47,795 nucleotides of DNA, taken from the NCBI GenBank assembly GCA_934692665.1, contig CAKUUG010000010.1, positions 1-47,795 of the forward strand. Reading direction: 5' to 3'. The position numbers and the translations under genes are program-made. Source of the DNA: an uncultured Candidatus Melainabacteria bacterium (GTDB taxonomy: Bacteria; Cyanobacteriota; Vampirovibrionia; Gastranaerophilales; Gastranaerophilaceae). The notes below the pieces were generated by a model, which ran no database searches, was not told the DNA's origin, and was given only the letters and a program-made list of their open reading frames with translations. This document shows positions 24,683 to 31,371 of this stretch, in pieces; positions within the stretch are counted from its first letter, which is position 1, and each line of letters opens with the position of its first letter.

Positions 24683-25045
24683 ATGGGGCTAATTCCAGTA
24701 AATTTAATGAATAAACCGCAAAAAATGCTAGATATTATCTCGCAAAGACAAGAAGCACTGTCTGATAATATAGCAAATATGCACACAATAGGTTACAGAA
24801 GAAAAGATGTTGATTTTTCGCAGTATTTGAACAACACACAGCAAAGTTCAAATCTGGAAACAAGAACAATAGAAAAATACGGCCCTGCCCCTATTGCAAG
24901 CTCTTCTAATGGAGGTGAGAGAAAAACCACCGAAGAAGAATTGGTTTTGATGCAAGAAAACTATATGCTCTACAACGTTGCAGTAAGAGAATTGTCAAGC
25001 ACGATAACACAGATAAAAACAGCATTAAATATATCAGCAAGCTAA
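24683..25045 (+). CDS. flgB: Flagellar proximal rod protein FlgB
   Basis: 120 residues. RQEALSDNIANMHTIGYRRKDVDF is the FlgB N-terminal helix, and the C-terminus LMQENYMLYNVAVRELSSTI matches the FlgB end (EMMKMAENSLRY...). Directly followed by flgC. Exported without a cleavable signal. Confidence 0.88.
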   Translation: MGLIPVNLMNKPQKMLDIISQRQEALSDNIANMHTIGYRRKDVDFSQYLNNTQQSSNLETRTIEKYGPAPIASSSNGGERKTTEEELVLMQENYMLYNVAVRELSSTITQIKTALNISAS

Positions 25046-25062
25046 ATTAAAGGAAATATAAT

Positions 25063-25497
25063 ATGGGTTTAATGAATGCATTTGAAATAGGTGCTCAAGG
25101 CTTAAATGTCCACGGGAAAAGAGTAGAAATTGCAGCAAAAAACATAGCAAATATTGACACTCCAAATTATTCAAGAAAAATTCCTATAATATCATCAAAT
25201 CAAGATCAAAGTTTTGCAACAGTGTTATCCTCTATGGGTATGGGTGCACTAAACGGTTCGGGAAGCAGTGGTGGAGTTAATTTCGATGGCATTGTAGAAG
25301 ATTCTACCCCCGGAACAAAAGTCTACAAACCAGGACACCCTGATGCCGACAAAGATGGCTACATTAGAATGTCTAACACAAATGCTTTTGTCGAAATAGC
25401 TGACGCTACAATGGCACAACGTGCTTATGAGGCTTCGTTGAGCGTTATTACAATATCAAAAGCAATGGCCACTTCTGCACTGGAAATAAATAGATAA
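25063..25497 (+). CDS. flgC: Flagellar proximal rod protein FlgC
   Basis: 144 residues. Starts GLMNAFEIGAQGLNVHGKRV with NIANIDTPNYSRK; the middle has GPxHPDAD-type GHPDADKDGYIRMSN, and the end (MAQRAYEASLSVITISKAMA) is the FlgC C-terminal helix. A Gly/Ser-rich insertion lies near residues 65-75. The gene usually next, fliE, is instead 12 kb away on the other strand. Confidence 0.93.
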   Translation: MGLMNAFEIGAQGLNVHGKRVEIAAKNIANIDTPNYSRKIPIISSNQDQSFATVLSSMGMGALNGSGSSGGVNFDGIVEDSTPGTKVYKPGHPDADKDGYIRMSNTNAFVEIADATMAQRAYEASLSVITISKAMATSALEINR

Positions 25498-25549
25498 AAC
25501 TAGCCAAAAAGAGAATATGAAATCTGAAAAATAGTCGTATAAAAAATAT

Positions 25550-26818
25550 ATGACTATTTTTATTGAAAAAATCAAAGCAAGACAAATCATTGATTCTAGA
25601 GGAATTCCAACGCTAAGTGTAGAATCCGTTTTATCTGATGGAACAAAAGCAATATCGAGCGTGCCTTCAGGAGCTTCTAAAGGCACAAAAGAAGCAGTAG
25701 AATTAAGAGATTACAATCCTAATTATCTTTTTTCAAAAAGTGTTCTTGGAGCAAAAGACAACGTAAATTCTGTTATCTTTAGCAATTTAAAAGGCAAATC
25801 ACCTTTTGAGCAATTTGAAATTGACAAACTTCTTGAAAAATTGGACGGAAGTTCGAATTTTAAAAATTTGGGAGCTAATGCAGCTTTGGGTGTTTCTTTA
25901 TCTATTTGCGAAGCAGCAAGCAAATCGAGAAAAGTCGAGTTGTTTGAATATATTGGCGGAATAAATGCAAATATTCTACCAATTCCAATGATAAACATAA
26001 TAAACGGCGGTGCACATAGCAACAACAATCTTGATTTTCAAGAATTTATGATAGTGCCTTCAGGCTACAATTCATTCAAAGAAGGAATAGAAGCATCTTT
26101 AGAAGTTTTTAACAAATTAAAAGAAATACTAAAAAAAGAAGGAAAATCAATTTCCACAGGAGATGAAGGCGGTTTTGGGGCTGATTTCAATTATACAAAT
26201 GAAGCAATAGACTATATTCTTTCTGCAATCGAAAAAAGCAACCACACAACAAACAAAATAAAATTAGCACTAGATTGTGCTGCAAATGAAATGTTTTATG
26301 AAGACAAATATCATATCGACAATAGAGTCTTTGCAAGCGAAGAAATGATTGAATATTTAAAGAATTTGGCAACAGAATATCCTATTATTTCTATCGAAGA
26401 TGGACTAAATGAAAATGATATTTCAGGATGGAAAAAACTAACTACTGAATTAGGCAACAAAATAATGCTTGTTGGAGATGATATTTTTACAACCAATGTA
26501 AAATCTTTGGCTGAAGGAATAAAAAGCAATGTTGCAAATAGCATTTTAATAAAACCAAATCAAATCGGTACAATCACAAAAACTCTAGAATGTGTAAAAT
26601 TAGCAAAAAACAATTGTTACAAAACAATAATCTCGCATCGTTCAGGAGAAACAGAATCAACTTTTATTGCAGACTTGGCGGTAGGGCTGAATGCAGGCTT
26701 TATAAAAACGGGGTCTTTATCTCGTTCTGAAAGATGTGCAAAATATAATAGGCTTTTGTATATAGAAGATTATTTAGGGCAAAATGCAAAATATTTTGGA
26801 AATTTCTTGAAAATATAA
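25550..26818 (+). CDS. eno: Enolase
   Basis: 422 residues, the usual length. It carries IIDSRGIPTLSVES, SGASKGTKEAVELRD, GGAHSNNNLDFQEFMIVPSG, STGDEGGFGAD, SIEDGLNENDISGW, LVGDDIFTTN, LIKPNQIGT and ISHRSGETESTFIADLAVG, so all catalytic and magnesium residues are in place. It interconverts 2-phosphoglycerate and phosphoenolpyruvate. Only 52 bp follow flgC, so it could be co-transcribed with the rod genes; a strong terminator follows. Confidence 0.97.
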   Translation: MTIFIEKIKARQIIDSRGIPTLSVESVLSDGTKAISSVPSGASKGTKEAVELRDYNPNYLFSKSVLGAKDNVNSVIFSNLKGKSPFEQFEIDKLLEKLDGSSNFKNLGANAALGVSLSICEAASKSRKVELFEYIGGINANILPIPMINIINGGAHSNNNLDFQEFMIVPSGYNSFKEGIEASLEVFNKLKEILKKEGKSISTGDEGGFGADFNYTNEAIDYILSAIEKSNHTTNKIKLALDCAANEMFYEDKYHIDNRVFASEEMIEYLKNLATEYPIISIEDGLNENDISGWKKLTTELGNKIMLVGDDIFTTNVKSLAEGIKSNVANSILIKPNQIGTITKTLECVKLAKNNCYKTIISHRSGETESTFIADLAVGLNAGFIKTGSLSRSERCAKYNRLLYIEDYLGQNAKYFGNFLKI

Positions 26819-26821
26819 AAA

Positions 26822-26852
26822 GGCTCTCAAAATAAAATTGAGAGCCTTTTTT
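26822..26852 (+). terminator. Bidirectional terminator between enolase and L9
   Basis: Perfect stem GGCTCTCAA / TTGAGAGCC with a 7-base loop, T-run on the plus side and A-run upstream that serves the minus strand. It ends both eno and the rplI transcript. Confidence 0.9.
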
Positions 26853-26870
26853 AAAATCAAATTCAGGTTT

Positions 26871-27362
26871 TTATGCTTCTTTTGTTTCTTCTTCAAAAAC
26901 TTCTTTAATTGTTTCAGAAGCAACAACTTCAACGTTAAGTTGAGCTTTAACTTTTGAAGACAATTTAATTGTCATTACAAAATTTCCGATATGGTTAATT
27001 GGATTGTCTAGGATGATTGATTTTTTGTCAATTTCCATACCACATTTAGCAAGCAATTCTTCTGAAAGTTTTTTTGTTGTGATTGTACCAAACAATTTGC
27101 CTGATTCACCAGCTTTTGCAGACAAAGAAATAGAGCCAATTTTTTCGATTTCTTCTTTTGTTGCTAGAGCTTCTTGGTGTAATTTTTCAGCTTTTGCTTT
27201 AATTCTTGCAATATTTCTTTCTCTTTGTGCTAAAGCACCTTTTGTTGCAACTTCAGCCAATGAGTTAGGAATAAGGTAGTTTCTTGCATAACCGTCTTTA
27301 ACGTTAACCAAGTCGCCTACTTCACCTATATTTTGAACATCTTTTTTTAGTATAACCTGCAT
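26871..27362 (-). CDS. rplI: Large-subunit ribosomal protein L9
   Basis: 163 residues. MQVILKKDVQNIGEVGDLVN and KDGYARNYLIPNSLA are the L9 N-terminal signature, followed by the long connecting helix and the C-terminal domain. The last about 12 residues are an acidic extension. It follows minE by 92 bp on the same strand; the intervening hairpin may attenuate read-through. Confidence 0.96.
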   Translation of the reverse strand: MQVILKKDVQNIGEVGDLVNVKDGYARNYLIPNSLAEVATKGALAQRERNIARIKAKAEKLHQEALATKEEIEKIGSISLSAKAGESGKLFGTITTKKLSEELLAKCGMEIDKKSIILDNPINHIGNFVMTIKLSSKVKAQLNVEVVASETIKEVFEEETKEA

Positions 27363-27427
27363 GGTTTTCTCCTTATATTAAATTATTTTTGTTTCTATTG
27401 TTAAGCTAATTTTTATCTTATTCAAAA

Positions 27428-27448
27428 CATGCTTAAATTTCAAGCATG
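27428..27448 (-). terminator. Weak hairpin after minE
   Basis: Stem CATGCTT / AAGCATG with a 7-base loop, followed on the minus strand only by TTTTG. It could end or partly attenuate min operon transcription ahead of rplI. Confidence 0.4.
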
Positions 27449-27454
27449 GTCGTT

Positions 27455-27946
27455 TTATTTAGTTCTTTTTTCTTTTTGTTTTTCTTTTTTTGTAGGTTCT
27501 TCAGGAACTTTTTCTTCAGCTGTTTCTTCTGTTTCGTCGGTAATTTGGTCAGCGAGTTCTTGAGCTTTTTCTTTTACCAGTTCTTTTATTTCGCCTACTA
27601 TTTCTTCTGTTTTTTCTATTTTTGCCTTTTCTGCAATAGACAATGCTTCATCAATTTCTTCATCTGTTCTTGTTCTTAAAACAGGAATACTCAAATTCAA
27701 AATTGTTGCGTTTTCTTTTGCATCTATGCTCAAATCAAAAGAATCAACATTAATCTCCAGATATCTGGAAATGCTTTCTAGCATGTCATCTTTTAACATT
27801 TGCATAGCACGTTCCGAAAAACCAACTCTATCTTGCATCAAAACAGTTCTTAGACGATTTTTTGCAACAACTTTTGTATCGTCTTGTGCTTGGGAATTAA
27901 AAAAGCTTAAAACCCTATCATATAAATCTGAAAAAATATCTTTCAC
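27455..27946 (-). CDS. minE: Cell-division topological factor MinE with long C-terminal tail
   Basis: 163 residues against about 88 in E. coli. Residues 1-100 are MinE: an amphipathic start (SDLYDRVLSFF), AKNRLRTVLMQDRVGFSE for MinD contact, and the dimerisation domain LEINVDSFDLSIDAKENATI. Residues about 110-163 are a Glu/Lys-rich helical and disordered tail. MinE displaces MinC and drives MinD off the membrane to set oscillation. 13 bp follow minD. Confidence 0.93.
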   Translation of the reverse strand: MKDIFSDLYDRVLSFFNSQAQDDTKVVAKNRLRTVLMQDRVGFSERAMQMLKDDMLESISRYLEINVDSFDLSIDAKENATILNLSIPVLRTRTDEEIDEALSIAEKAKIEKTEEIVGEIKELVKEKAQELADQITDETEETAEEKVPEEPTKKEKQKEKRTK

Positions 27947-27959
27947 TTAACACCTCTTT

Positions 27960-28763
27960 TTACGCTTTCTTTGCAAAAAATTTCTTGATTTTGTCAATCA
28001 ATGTTTCAGGCTCATCTATATCCAACAAAGGAACATCATCGCCCATTATTCTTCTTGCAACATTCATATATGCAGCACCTGCAAGTGATTTTTCGTCATT
28101 TACAACAGGTTCACCTTTATTTGTTGAGGTGATAATATTTGTATCTTCAGGAATTACTCCAATAAGCTCACATGACAAAATATCAATTACATCATCAACG
28201 CCCATCATATCGTTTGATTTTATTAGTTTAGGTCTTACACGATTAACCAAAAGACGATATTTTTCAACGCCTTCTTTTGATTCTAGTAAACCTATTATTC
28301 TATCAGCATCTCTAATTGCACTCATTTCAGGAGTTGTAACAACAATTGCTTCATTTGCACCTGCAACAGCGTTTTGGAAACCTTGTTCAATACCTGCCGG
28401 ACAATCAACAAGAACATAATCAAATTCTTCTTTTAATTGATCACAGATATCTTTCAACTGCTCAGCATCAACCGCTGATTTGTCACGAGTTTGTGCAGCA
28501 GCAAGCAAGCACAAATTAGGATTCTTTTTGTCTTTAACAAGTGCTTGTTTAAGTTTGCAACGTCCTTCAACTACGTCAACTATTGTATAAACTATTCTAT
28601 TTTCTAAACCTAAGAGCAAATCCAAATTTCTTAATCCGATATCAGTATCGATTAGTACAACCTTATTTCCAAGATTTCCAAGGGCTGTACCAATATTAGC
28701 AGATGTGGTAGTTTTACCTACACCGCCTTTACCTGATGTAATAACAATAACGGAACCTGCCAT
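27960..28763 (-). CDS. minD: Septum site-determining ATPase MinD
   Basis: 267 residues. Deviant Walker A SGKGGVGKTTTSANIG at residues 10-25, DTDIGLRNLDLLLGLENRIV, LVDCPAGIEQGF, and a C-terminal amphipathic membrane-targeting helix (LIDKIKKFFAKKA). ATP-bound MinD recruits MinC to the membrane to block FtsZ assembly away from midcell. Gene order minC-minD-minE with 12-13 bp gaps. Confidence 0.97.
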   Translation of the reverse strand: MAGSVIVITSGKGGVGKTTTSANIGTALGNLGNKVVLIDTDIGLRNLDLLLGLENRIVYTIVDVVEGRCKLKQALVKDKKNPNLCLLAAAQTRDKSAVDAEQLKDICDQLKEEFDYVLVDCPAGIEQGFQNAVAGANEAIVVTTPEMSAIRDADRIIGLLESKEGVEKYRLLVNRVRPKLIKSNDMMGVDDVIDILSCELIGVIPEDTNIITSTNKGEPVVNDEKSLAGAAYMNVARRIMGDDVPLLDIDEPETLIDKIKKFFAKKA

Positions 28764-28775
28764 TTATATCTCCTT

Positions 28776-29876
28776 TTATTGATTAATCTTAAATAACATT
28801 ATTTCGCCATCTACAGCTCTAGCTTCTTCCGGAGTAAAGATTGATGAACGAATAATATATGGAATATTAGTGCCATCAGGACGTCTAGAATAACAGCTTG
28901 CGATTCTAAGTTGTACAGCATTCATTTTTAATGCCCTAACTTTTGCGTTGATATTACCTTTGCAGCCGGCATGAGCAATTCCTGACAACACGCCCCAAAC
29001 AGTAATATCTCCAACAGCTTTTATTTCACTACCAGGATGGCAATCTCCAATGATAACAACATTTCCTTCGGCTTCCAGAATTTGTCCCGAGCGAAGTGTT
29101 TGATTGATATACATTGTTTCTTTTGTATCAGAAACCACAGGGTCGCTGGTTGGAGTTTCATAAAAATCAACCTCTTCCCAATGGTCTTCTGGAATTTCAT
29201 TTTCATCATAGGCTTTTTTGTAGATACCTATTGAATTTTTGTTAAAATTGTTAAGTTGTTCAGTTTGTTTTTCTTCAACAAGTGTATTGTGCATTACAGG
29301 TTCATCTATTGCAATAGAAGAAGGCACATTAAAATCCAAATTTTCACTTTGTGAAACAGGTGAAGTAAATTTTGCAAAATCAGGAGCGAATTGTTTTTCT
29401 ATGTCTTTGAAATCCTGACTCTTTGAAATTCCTGCTTCTCTCAAATCTGATGTTATATCTATTTTTTCTTGTTGTTTTTTAATAGCATCCAAATCAGCTT
29501 CAAAGTGCAATCCATTAACATCTTTTAGAGCAATCATGCTGCTATTTTCTAATTCTTTGTTATCAAAAGGTTTGAATGTAGGGTTTTCTATCTGAACTGC
29601 TTCGTCTACTTTTTTAACAGAAATGTTCATATTTCTTGCAACAGAAGCTGTTTCTTCACTACATGTTTCAACTGTATCCAAAGTACAACCATAACTGGTA
29701 ATTAAAGATTGGATACTCAAGAGTTGAGATTGGTTTAAATATATATTAGACAATTTAAGAACAATTTTTTTGCCTGTATGTTTTAAAGTTTCAAGAGCCA
29801 AAGAAAGACTGTTTATTATTTCGCCTGTTAATTTGCAAGATACAAGGTCAACCACAAAAAATTCATTATCACTCAT
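28776..29876 (-). CDS. minC: Septum site-determining protein MinC, long-linker form
   Basis: 366 residues against about 230 in E. coli. Residues about 1-95 are a MinC N-terminal-like domain (weakly conserved), residues about 100-255 a long acidic low-complexity linker, and residues about 258-365 the beta-helix MinC_C domain: TLRSGQILEAEGNVVIIGD, CHPGSEIKAVGDITVWG and ARALKMNA-type strand repeats. It inhibits FtsZ polymerisation with MinD. The long linker is the odd feature. Confidence 0.93.
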   Translation of the reverse strand: MSDNEFFVVDLVSCKLTGEIINSLSLALETLKHTGKKIVLKLSNIYLNQSQLLSIQSLITSYGCTLDTVETCSEETASVARNMNISVKKVDEAVQIENPTFKPFDNKELENSSMIALKDVNGLHFEADLDAIKKQQEKIDITSDLREAGISKSQDFKDIEKQFAPDFAKFTSPVSQSENLDFNVPSSIAIDEPVMHNTLVEEKQTEQLNNFNKNSIGIYKKAYDENEIPEDHWEEVDFYETPTSDPVVSDTKETMYINQTLRSGQILEAEGNVVIIGDCHPGSEIKAVGDITVWGVLSGIAHAGCKGNINAKVRALKMNAVQLRIASCYSRRPDGTNIPYIIRSSIFTPEEARAVDGEIMLFKINQ

Positions 29877-30027
29877 TTTAATTTATTTATTTTACCTTTT
29901 AAATCTACTACTTTATTTAAAAGTACATTAAAAAATAATTTACTACAATTGATTATTGCAAATTGTTAAAAAAGTATAACAAATTTGACAAAACTTAAAA
30001 TCGCAATCAAAAAATTTTGGAACTTTC

Positions 30028-30057
30028 TTGAGAAAAATTCGTCTATATTAATATAAA
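30028..30057 (+). promoter_or_regulatory. Candidate sigma-70 promoter in the long intergenic region
   Basis: TTGAGA at 30028-30033 and TATAAA at 30052-30057 (18-bp spacing). It points towards the terminator only about 20 bp downstream, so the product would be a very short RNA or an attenuated transcript for the gene at 30439. In the rest of 29877-30027 I see nothing beyond AT-rich sequence that should hold the minC promoter. Confidence 0.45.
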
Positions 30058-30075
30058 TGCCGTATTTGCTACTAG

Positions 30076-30107
30076 GGCTCTTGGGGAGAGAACAAGAGCC
30101 TTTTTTT
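30076..30107 (+). terminator. Strong terminator close to a promoter (possible attenuator)
   Basis: Stem GGCTCTTG / CAAGAGCC, 9-base purine-rich loop, then TTTTTTT. It has no upstream plus-strand gene; on the minus strand it lacks a T-run and lies upstream of minC. Confidence 0.75.
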
Positions 30108-30132
30108 ATTGCAAAGCCTGTGCAGAGCTGAA

Positions 30133-30330
30133 ATATCAAACTGTTCAGGTTTGATATGAAAGCGAAGACCTTAGATAAGCGACGTTTCAAATCTCTGATT
30201 TGACAGGAGCAAGTGCGGAGCCGGTGCGATAATCAACAAGGCGTTGAGCCTTGGTGATTAAGCATAACGATTGCGACGTGGAACGAAGTTCCTCAGGAGC
30301 AAATGCGAAGCCTTAGATAGCCACCGTTAC
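30133..30330. repeat. Modular multi-hairpin element
   Basis: Four hairpins follow one another: arms ATATCAAAC/GTTTGATAT (30133-30157), TCAAATC/GATTTGA (30187-30203), 12-bp arms with one mismatch around GTTGA (30231-30259), and GGAAC/GTTCC (30280-30292). The linkers between them repeat: CAGGAGCAARTGCGRAGCC at 30204 and 30294, and GCGAAG-CCTTAGATA-GC at 30162 and 30305. It is clearly richer in G+C than its surroundings and non-coding. It looks like a REP-like interspersed element or a structured RNA upstream of the gene at 30439. Confidence 0.65.
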
Positions 30331-30438
30331 GACTGGAGCGAAGAAATATTTGATTCAACAGGGGTAAGTAATATTTATCAGCAAAAAAATTCTTTCAGGT
30401 GTTTTGTTGTGATTGTCACAAATCAAAGAGGATAAAGT

Positions 30439-31368
30439 ATGATAAGAGTAATGACGCCTTCATTTCAAATAAATACACCGCAATACGATAATGCCATAAA
30501 GAAAAAAACAAATAGAATTTTGTTATCAGAAAAACAAGATAGCTTTAAATCAACAACAAAACCTGAAATTTCCAATAGCAAAAAGGTTTTAACTGCGGGT
30601 CTTTCTATAATGGGTGCAATTGTACTAACAGCAAGCGTTGTTTCATTGATTCAAAAAAATCAACTAAAAAACATCCAAAAAGAAGGAAGTAAAATCCACG
30701 AATCAGCAAAAAAATTTCAAACCGCTGCTCAAGATTTGGTAAATGAGGTTTTGGCCAGTTTTGATAATGTAAAAACATCAAAAGATGGCACGAAAGTTAT
30801 TGAAAAATTTGCTGACGACGGAAAAACATTACTAAGCAAATCTTCTTTAAATAACGGATTTTTAACTATAGACAATTTTTCCGAAAAAACAAGAATAGAA
30901 GCAAGAGATGGAGCATTAAGCGGTTTTTATAGAGGTGTTGAATTTCTTGGTGATGGTTCTATAAAAGCAAAAGAAAGTTTCAATATATTGTATGGAAGAG
31001 TATTAAACTGGGCAAAAAACATTCAAGAAAATACCGATGGAAGTTGGTCTGCCAAAAAGAAAATATTTTTCCTTGATGAAGATGGAAGAATATTTTCATA
31101 TATGAAAAAACCGCAAAAGAACGCTGATGGCAGCACTTTTATCAAAGAAACAATGCTTTTTGCAGATGGAAAATTAACTTGTCTTAAAAAAGGCTCAAAA
31201 AAAGCTAGCGATGGAAGTAAGTTTGTTAAAAAAATAACAACCTTTGAAAATGAAAAGAAAACAGAATTAATAAAAGACCAACAAATAGATATAGACGGAA
31301 ACGAAACAGCAAGAAAACAGATATATTTCAAAGACGGAAAAAGAATAAAACAACAAAAAGACTTTTAA
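30439..31368 (+). CDS. Membrane-anchored protein with DGS-type tandem repeats
   Basis: 309 residues; AGAGG lies 7 bp before the ATG. Residues about 1-48 are a basic N-terminal region (MIRVMTPSFQINTPQ), residues 49-70 a membrane helix (KVLTAGLSIMGAIVLTASVV). The rest is hydrophilic, with at least five loose repeats built on D/ADGS-x-F-x-K followed by a Lys-rich strand and a F/Y-x-D/E-x-GK turn (NADGSTFIKETMLFADGKLT; ASDGSKFVKKITTFENEKKT). This resembles MORN- or WG-like beta-hairpin arrays but is not a family I can name. Ends 3 bp before the convergent flhA. Confidence 0.75.
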   Translation: MIRVMTPSFQINTPQYDNAIKKKTNRILLSEKQDSFKSTTKPEISNSKKVLTAGLSIMGAIVLTASVVSLIQKNQLKNIQKEGSKIHESAKKFQTAAQDLVNEVLASFDNVKTSKDGTKVIEKFADDGKTLLSKSSLNNGFLTIDNFSEKTRIEARDGALSGFYRGVEFLGDGSIKAKESFNILYGRVLNWAKNIQENTDGSWSAKKKIFFLDEDGRIFSYMKKPQKNADGSTFIKETMLFADGKLTCLKKGSKKASDGSKFVKKITTFENEKKTELIKDQQIDIDGNETARKQIYFKDGKRIKQQKDF

Positions 31369-31371
31369 AAT

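Noticed and set aside
29966..30190. A 74-codon open frame on the minus strand in the long intergenic region
   Set aside because: No ribosome site, it runs across the terminator and first hairpin, and its product has no protein-like features.
30133..30330. CRISPR array
   Set aside because: Repeat spacing is irregular, there are only two copies of each linker, the hairpins differ, and no cas gene is near.
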